From Omphiscola glabra (Eukaryota > Mollusca > Gastropoda > Lymnaeidae), in assembly GCA_964017045.1 (NCBI GenBank), contig OZ024808.1, positions 7,077,284-7,141,283 of the forward strand: 64,000 nucleotides of DNA. The letters are read 5' to 3'. The notes below the pieces were generated by a model, which made no database searches, was not told where the DNA came from, and saw only the letters and a program-made list of their open reading frames with translations. Below are positions 51,901 to 59,700 of the stretch, piece after piece; the first letter of the stretch is position 1, and every line of letters begins with the position of its first letter. Position numbers and translations under genes: made by a program.

Positions 51901-54900
51901 GAAAAGGTTGAATGGTTACGTCCCTTGGGGAAGCGGTGAGAGTTATGGCCACAGACCGGAAGTAAGAAGCACGCAGGTCATGGACAACGTGATGGACAGC
52001 CCGCGGCATGGGAAGTTTAAAGATCAGAGCTTGACTTTGCCTGGAAACAACTGGGACATAGTGGGAGGAAGGGGAGACGGTGAGCGAAGATACAGAAGAT
52101 TGGCGGAGCGGCCAAGACATGGTCATGCGGGCAGGCGGTTAAAAGACCATGACAGGCAGCCAGGCGGAACAGAAGATGATTATGTGAACGTTAGACCAAT
52201 TCACCGGGATAGCTTCGAGTCCGGAGTCATGGTCCCACCTGTTCCGGCGGATTATCTGATGGAAAGGGAGAGAAGAGGCCTCGACAGGGGACACTACTAT
52301 AGAGGGGATAACAGATACAGAGCTGAAGCTGCTAGAGGGCCTTATGCTGTGCACTCGAACCCTCCAAATCGCCGGGACAGCACCGATCCCTGGGGTGGCT
52401 CTGGTTACTGGATGATCCCAGGCTATCACAGGGGACAGGGTTATTTGACCGTGCCGACTAGAAGCAGAAGGGACACCATCAGGACGGCCCCGCAGCCCAG
52501 CAGCCAAAATGACCCCTACCCGCCCGAGGTCCACTTTGAGCACGACCCCCCTAGACAACGATCCCACTACCAGGAGTACAGGCCCCCAAACATGCCCCGC
52601 TCCAAGAGCTACAACTACCTGCCCCAGGACTACGCGGACGAGCGAGCGTTCGCTAAGAGCAGTCTAGTACCGGACAGCGGTGCGCGCCACAATGCTAACA
52701 TTGGACGAGCCATCTCACAGCCTTTCCTGGCCACAAGCAACACATCCGAATGGTTGTGAGTCCAAGGAAGCTCTCAAGCACATGCGGTAAATAAGAGCAG
52801 CACAAGACCTTAGACATCCACAGCTCATCCTGAGGGACTTGCACAACTCTTCCAACAGGACACCTATCACACTTTGTAAATAGTACCACATTATAACGAA
52901 GCCCAACAACTCTTAACATACAAACTAAGGTATTAGCACTCTCCAGCTAAGCACTAGAGTACTAGCAACGTCCAGCCCAGCACTACCGTATTAGCACCGC
53001 CAGCCAAGAACTACATAATTAGCACCCTTCAGCCAAGCACTACAGTATTAGCACCCCCAGCCAAGAACTACGGTATTAGCAACCTCCTACCAAGCACTAC
53101 AGTATTGGCACCCTCCAACCAAGCACTACGGAATTAGCACCCTCCAGCCAAGCACTACAGTATTAGCACCCTCCAGCCAAGCACTACAGTATTAGCACCC
53201 TCCAACCAAGCACTACGGAATTAGCACCCTCCAGCCAAGCACTACAGTATTAGCACCCTCCAGCCAAGCACTATGGTATTAGCACCCTCCAGCCAAGCAC
53301 TACGGTATTAGCACCCTCCAGCCAAGCACCACGGTATTAGCATCCTCCAGCCAAGCAATAGGGAATTAGCACCACCCAGCAAAGCACTGGCCGTGTACAT
53401 CAGTCAGTACAAAAAGACTCGGGGAAAACAAAAAAGCGGAACCAGATATGTTGAGGATTGAAATGAAAAGACAGGACAATTAAAAGGATGTTTCGGCTAG
53501 ACGCCTTCTTCGGGCGGACAAGAAACAACAAATAATTAGGAATTAAAATAACAACAACTTGGGTTAGGGTTGTGCTGGAATATTTCAATTTAACTGTTTG
53601 TTTAAACGAGAAGAAGAAGTAGTACTCTCAAGGTGTTTAGTCCAGAAGAAGAAGTAGTGCTCTCAAGGTGTTTAGTCCAGAAGAAGAAGTAGTACTCTCA
53701 AGGTAGTTCTTTGTTTAGTCCAGAAGAAGAAGAAGTAGTACTCTCAAGGTAGTTCTCTGTTTAGTCCAGAAGAAGTAGTACTCTCAAGGTAGTTCTCTGT
53801 TTAGTCCAGAAGAAGAAGTAGTACTCTCAAGGTAGCTCTCTGTTTAGTCCAGAAGAAGAAGTAGTACTCTCAAGGTAGTTCTCTGTTTAGTCCAGAAGAA
53901 GAAGTAGTACTCTCAAGGTAGTTCTCTGTTTAGTCCAGAAGAAGAAGTAGTACTCTCAAGGTAGTTCTCTGTTTAGTCCAGAAGAAGAAGTAGTACTCTC
54001 AAGGTAGTTCTCTGTTTAGTCCAGAAGAAGAAGTAGTACTCTCAAGGTAGTTCTCTGTTTAGTCCAGAAGAAGAAGTAGTACTCTCAAGGTAGTTCTCTG
54101 TTTAGTCCAGAAGAAGAAGTAGTACTCTCAAGGTAGTTCTTTGTTTAGTCCAGAAGAAGAAGTAGTACTCTCAATGTAGTTCTTTGTTTAGTCCAGAAGA
54201 AGAAGAAGTAGTACTCTCAAGGTAGTTCTCTGTTTAGTCCAGAAGAAGAAGTAGTACTCTCAAGGTAGTTCTCTTTTTAGTCCAGAAGAAGAAGTAGTAC
54301 TCTCAAGGTAGTTCTTTGTTTAGTCCAGAAGAAGAAGTAGAACTCTTGGATCACTTCAACAGGCATTAATTCTTTCGAGTTCAATTTGCGTTTTTCTTAA
54401 ACATTATATCTATTTAGTTTCAGGGTTTCAACAAGTGTAAGACATATCATTGGACCAGGGCCGTGCTGAGGAGAAGTGGTGCCCGGGGCAAATACTGAAA
54501 ATGCCGTCCTTCAGTATATAGAAACAACGTGCCCCTTGTCTTTTTGAAGTACACGGGATTTTATTGATTAATTCACTATTAATATCTAACAACAATTCTG
54601 TTGCTCTCCTGATGTTGCCCCCCCTCCCCTCCACATTTTTTTCCACGCAGCCCTACTTTAGACAATTCCATATGTGCTGTTTATAATGTTAGTAACGGCG
54701 GCCTGAATAACTCACTAAGCCTAAAATGTAATGTGCAGAAGTTAACGGTCCTGGTATTTCTGAGACAAGGTCAGACTGCTTGATAATCTCGCAGGTTGAA
54801 ATACTGCAAAGCTGGCAAAGGCATCATGCAAACCCCCAAACAACCCCCCCCCCCCCCCCCCCAACCAAACTATAAGAGTTCTCAGGCAGATTTTTCCATC

Positions 54901-56656
54901 AAGCTCTGCCAGATATACCGTGACTGCAAGAACACATCCACCGCTGTTATTTCTGATCCATTGTGGCAACCGCAAGTTATAAAATCTCATGATCATTCTG
55001 AGGCAGATCTGCACGCCGCTCAACGGTGCGTGACCTCTGTAATGATCATTCTCAGGCAGATCTCCACGCCGGTCAACGGTGCGTGACCTCTGTAATGATC
55101 ATTCTCAGGCAGATCTCCACGCCGGTCAATGGTGCGTGACCTCTGTAATGATCATTCTCGAGCAGATCTCCACGCCGGTCAACGGTGCGTGACCTCTGTA
55201 ATGATCATTCTCAGGCAGATCTCCACGCAGCTCAACGGTGCGTGACCTCTGTAATGATCATTCTCAGGCAGATCTCCACGCCGGTCAACGGTGCGTGACC
55301 TCTGTAATGATAATTCTCGGGCAGATCTCCACGCCGCTCAACGGTGCGTGACCTCTGTAATGATCATTCTCAGGCAGATCTCCACGCAGCTCAACGGTGC
55401 GTGACCTCTGTAATGATCATTCTCGAGCAGATCTCCATGCCGCTCAACGGTGCGTGACCTCTGTAATGATCATTGTAAATATCAGCCATATCACAGATAC
55501 TTGGCCCCACTATTATTAAGGCTTATAGCGTTCATTCATTCAAATGGTATTGAATATTGGTTACTCATGTTTGATAACAAATTCCTGTCTTGTAGATATC
55601 CCCCCCAGATAGCTCGCACTTGGCCCAACTTTTCCTTGACATGATATACACAATATCGCGCCCAAGTGACTGATGACGCTAAATTGAAATAATCACATTT
55701 GTTTAAATATTATATTTTGCAATGATATGAATAACCCTTTTGTACTGCAACGATATGAATAATCCAATGAAATACTACTGTACTGCAAAGGTATGAATAT
55801 CCAATGAAATCCTATTGTACTGTACTGGTAAGAATATCCAATGACATTGTACTGTACTGCAATGATATGAATAATCCTATTGGACTGCAATGATATGAAT
55901 AATCCTATTGGACTGCAATGATATGAATAATCCTATTGTACTACAATGATATGAATAATCCTATTGTACTACAATGAATCTGTAAACTTGTATACAGTTG
56001 TAAGCAAAATAAACAATTTAAATGATATTTTTCCCTAGTTTCATGTGTTGCCTGTTGATAATATTGGTTGTAGAATTTACAAGTGAAATACAGTGGTCCC
56101 TTGTTTATCGCTGGGACCCCCGCGACAGACAAAAATCTGCGAAGTACCAACCTTATATTTTAATTTATTATTTATAAATATTTTAAGGCATTACAAACCC
56201 ACCCCACACTCTTATTAACTTTTCCCACTCTCGAATAAACACTTCCGGTGCTTTTAAACACTTTCTGCACTCTTAAACCTACATAATTGTAACAACATAA
56301 AAAATTCTATGATGGGTATCTATATAAGATGTATACAAGTAAAAAATCTGCAATATAGTGAGATGGCGCAAAGTCAACCGCGATATGTCGAGGGGCGACT
56401 GCATTTATCAATAGACGTACAAAGGGTTCTTTATGTTTAATGGTGCATAACGTGTTTAGTATAGATCCATGCTTAGTGCTTACAAATGTTTGGATGTGTG
56501 CAACAAATAGCAGAGATGGGGGTCAAAGACATATTTAAAATACCAAGATGTGAGACTTGTGTCTTCAGGAAAGATATTATTTCATGGTTTCTTTAAGTCA
56601 AGCATTAAACAAGGACTAATGACTGCAAACTAATGGTCGTTGTAATTCTCAGAAGT

Positions 56657-56705
<49 letters not shown>

Positions 56706-59700
56706 CATTTTTCTATATTAAAAATTTTTGGTAAAATTCCAGCTTACTTTTATTTTACACCCTTTGCTTTTTAATTTACATTTAAAAAAAGAAAAAAGAA
56801 TGCAATGCAGTGATTAAATGGAAATAATATCGGTCAAGTAAGTGGGTCTCAAATAGAGCCAATGTAAAGAGGTGGGGACGATAGGATGGGGTGGGGGGGT
56901 GGGTGCATGGACATGGGAGAGTCATTAGAGGGAAATGGCTAGAGAGGTTTGGTGTTCGGGGGTGGGGGATGGATGTCATCAGAGGGAGTTGTTAATGAGG
57001 GAAAGAGAGGGTTGAGGAGGGAAAAGGTAGGGGTGGTGATATGTTGGGTGGGGGGGGGTGAGGCTGTAGAGACCTTGGTGGTGTATTGACAGCCGTCATG
57101 TGTCTATCTCAACAGTGAACAGGCTTAAATGTGTCGCCAGACACAAGCAGATCTATTGACAGCCGTTGTCATGTGGCTCTACTGACAGCCGTCATGTGGC
57201 TACCCCTACAGTGAACAGGCTTAAATGTATTGCCAGACGCAAGCAGATCTATTGACAGCCGTCGTCATGTGGCTCTACTGACAGCCGTCATGTGGCTACC
57301 CCAACAGTGAACCGGCTTAATATGTGTCGCCAGACACACAACCAGATCTATTTAAAAACATGACCCCAAATAAAGAACATGCTTGGGAATAAATGAAAAC
57401 AAATTCAATGCTTCTCTACTCACCACTTCATCCTGGCAAGCTCTCAAACATATTTCTTTAATACTGTTGAGTTCTTTGTTGGACAAATGTTTCTAAGAAA
57501 AGACAGAGCACGTTTCAAGCCAAAGCTGTTTGTTGTTTAAACAAGTTTTGCTTACAATTTGTTAGAAATTTGAATAAAGAATTGTAGAATTCAGATTTTG
57601 AAAAAAAAAAAAAAAAAGACCCAAAAGAAAATATAAAAAAAAAAAAAAAAGACCCAAAAGAAAATATTTAAAAAAAAAGAGGGTGCTGATTTATGAAAAT
57701 ATGTTTCGTAATTACTTGCTGATATAACAGTGCATCTTTGTTAGAAATGAGTAAGGATGATTAGCTTTACTTACACATGCATGAGGGATTCTCAAGGCTT
57801 GGATTGACGAGCCCTCCCTGGTTAGAATTTGTTGAAAGACTGGCGGTACAGATGTGAATAAATCTGGAACTATTTCTTTAATCTGGTGATATGGAGGACA
57901 TATCTCGGCTACGACTTTTAGTGTATTTTAAAATTTTATTACTGCAGGCAGGCAGTTTGTCCTCCACCTCGCCAACTGGACTTTAATTTGATTTAATTAC
58001 ATTTAGGAAATAAAATAATCACAAAAGAACACATGTAAACCTAAGGAAATCACAAAGCCACTTTGGCTTAAAATCTATGGTTACCAATACTGAGGGCTTA
58101 AAAAAAGATTAAATGTGGTGGGATTTAAAACAAAAAAAATTTAAACTAAGCCACGTTTTTTTAATTTTTTAAATTTACAGTCACAGATTTAAATAAAGTT
58201 TTAACTGATGCATTAACAAAGTTATTTCTTGAACTCTGTCGGTGAATTTAAATGCACGGAACATGAGACCCAAGCAAACAACAAGCCCTAAAACTATGAA
58301 ATCACTTTAACCAATCTTCTCATAGCTTAGACCAATCTTCTCATAGCTTAGACCAATCTTCTCATAGCTTTAACCAACCTTCTCATTACTTTAACCAATC
58401 TTCTCATAGCTTAGACCAATCTTCTCATTGCTTTAACCAATTTTTTCGTTGCTTTAAACGGATCATTTACTAGTTTATCAATGGAAACTTTTCCCAAATT
58501 ATCAATGTAATTCTTTCTGATCTCAAGGCATGGCCTTAGTTTAAAAATAAACTTACACAGACTTGTAAAAGGGAACAAAAAAATTTCTCTACCTAAAAAT
58601 TATTTAATAACTTTTACCTGCCAGTCTAGTCGCAAATCAGGTTTATCACAGCCGTATAAGGTAAATGCTTCTTGGTAGCTCATGGTGGGAAATGGAGCGG
58701 AAACACACCCCTTCTCTTCAGGCCAGGCCTCCGGCAGCATTGTCTCCACCAATGATATGATAGAATCTTGTGTGACAAAAGACATTTCTAGATCTATCTG
58801 GATTGAAATAAAAAGATAACTATAAGAATGACTATATGCAAAAATATGTTATACTGGGATGAACCATTCAACTAAACGCAAAAATATGTTATAATGGGAT
58901 GAACAATTCAACTATATGCAAAAATTTGTTATACTTGGATGAACCATTTAACTATATGCAAAAATATGTTATACTTGGACAAACCATTTAACTATATGCA
59001 AAAATTTGTTATACTTGGATGAACCATTTAACTATATGCAAAAATATGTTTACTGGGATGAACCATTGAACTATATGCAAAAATATTTTACACTGGGATA
59101 AACCATTCAACTATATACAAAAATATGTTATACTGAGATGAACCATTTAACTATATGCAAAAATATGTTACACTGGGATGAACCATTCAACTATATTCAA
59201 AAATAAGCTATACTGGGATGAGCCATTTAACTATATGCAAAAATATGTTATACTTGGATGAACCATTTAACTATATGCAAAAATATGTTATACCGGGATG
59301 AACCATTCAACTATATGCTATACTGGGATGAACCATTTAACTATATGCAAAAATATTTTACACTGGGATAAACCATTCAACTATATGCAAAAATATGTTA
59401 TACTGAGATGAACCATTTAACTATATGCAAAAATATGTTTCACATAATAACCAACCAAGGCTTATTTTTATGGAAGACAAATGAACTGTGATCATCTTAT
59501 TTATCCCTTGCTTACCTGTGTAAACTCAGGCTGCCTGTCTGGCTTGGTCCCCTCATCTCTGTAGCACCGGGCAATCTGAAAGTATCTGTCTAGTCCACCA
59601 ACCATTAGGAGCTGTTTGAACTTGAGCAGGGAAAAAAAAAACTAGCATTTAGTTAGAGCTTCCGCAAAACACTGTAACGATCCTAAAACTTGCCACCATG

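Noticed and set aside
50837..52126. 429-codon minus-strand frame
   Set aside because: Antisense shadow of the GC-rich LRR exon 2, whose plus frame has a clear domain order.
49138..52759. Toll-like receptor
   Set aside because: The LRR ectodomain fits, but the tail has no TIR domain.
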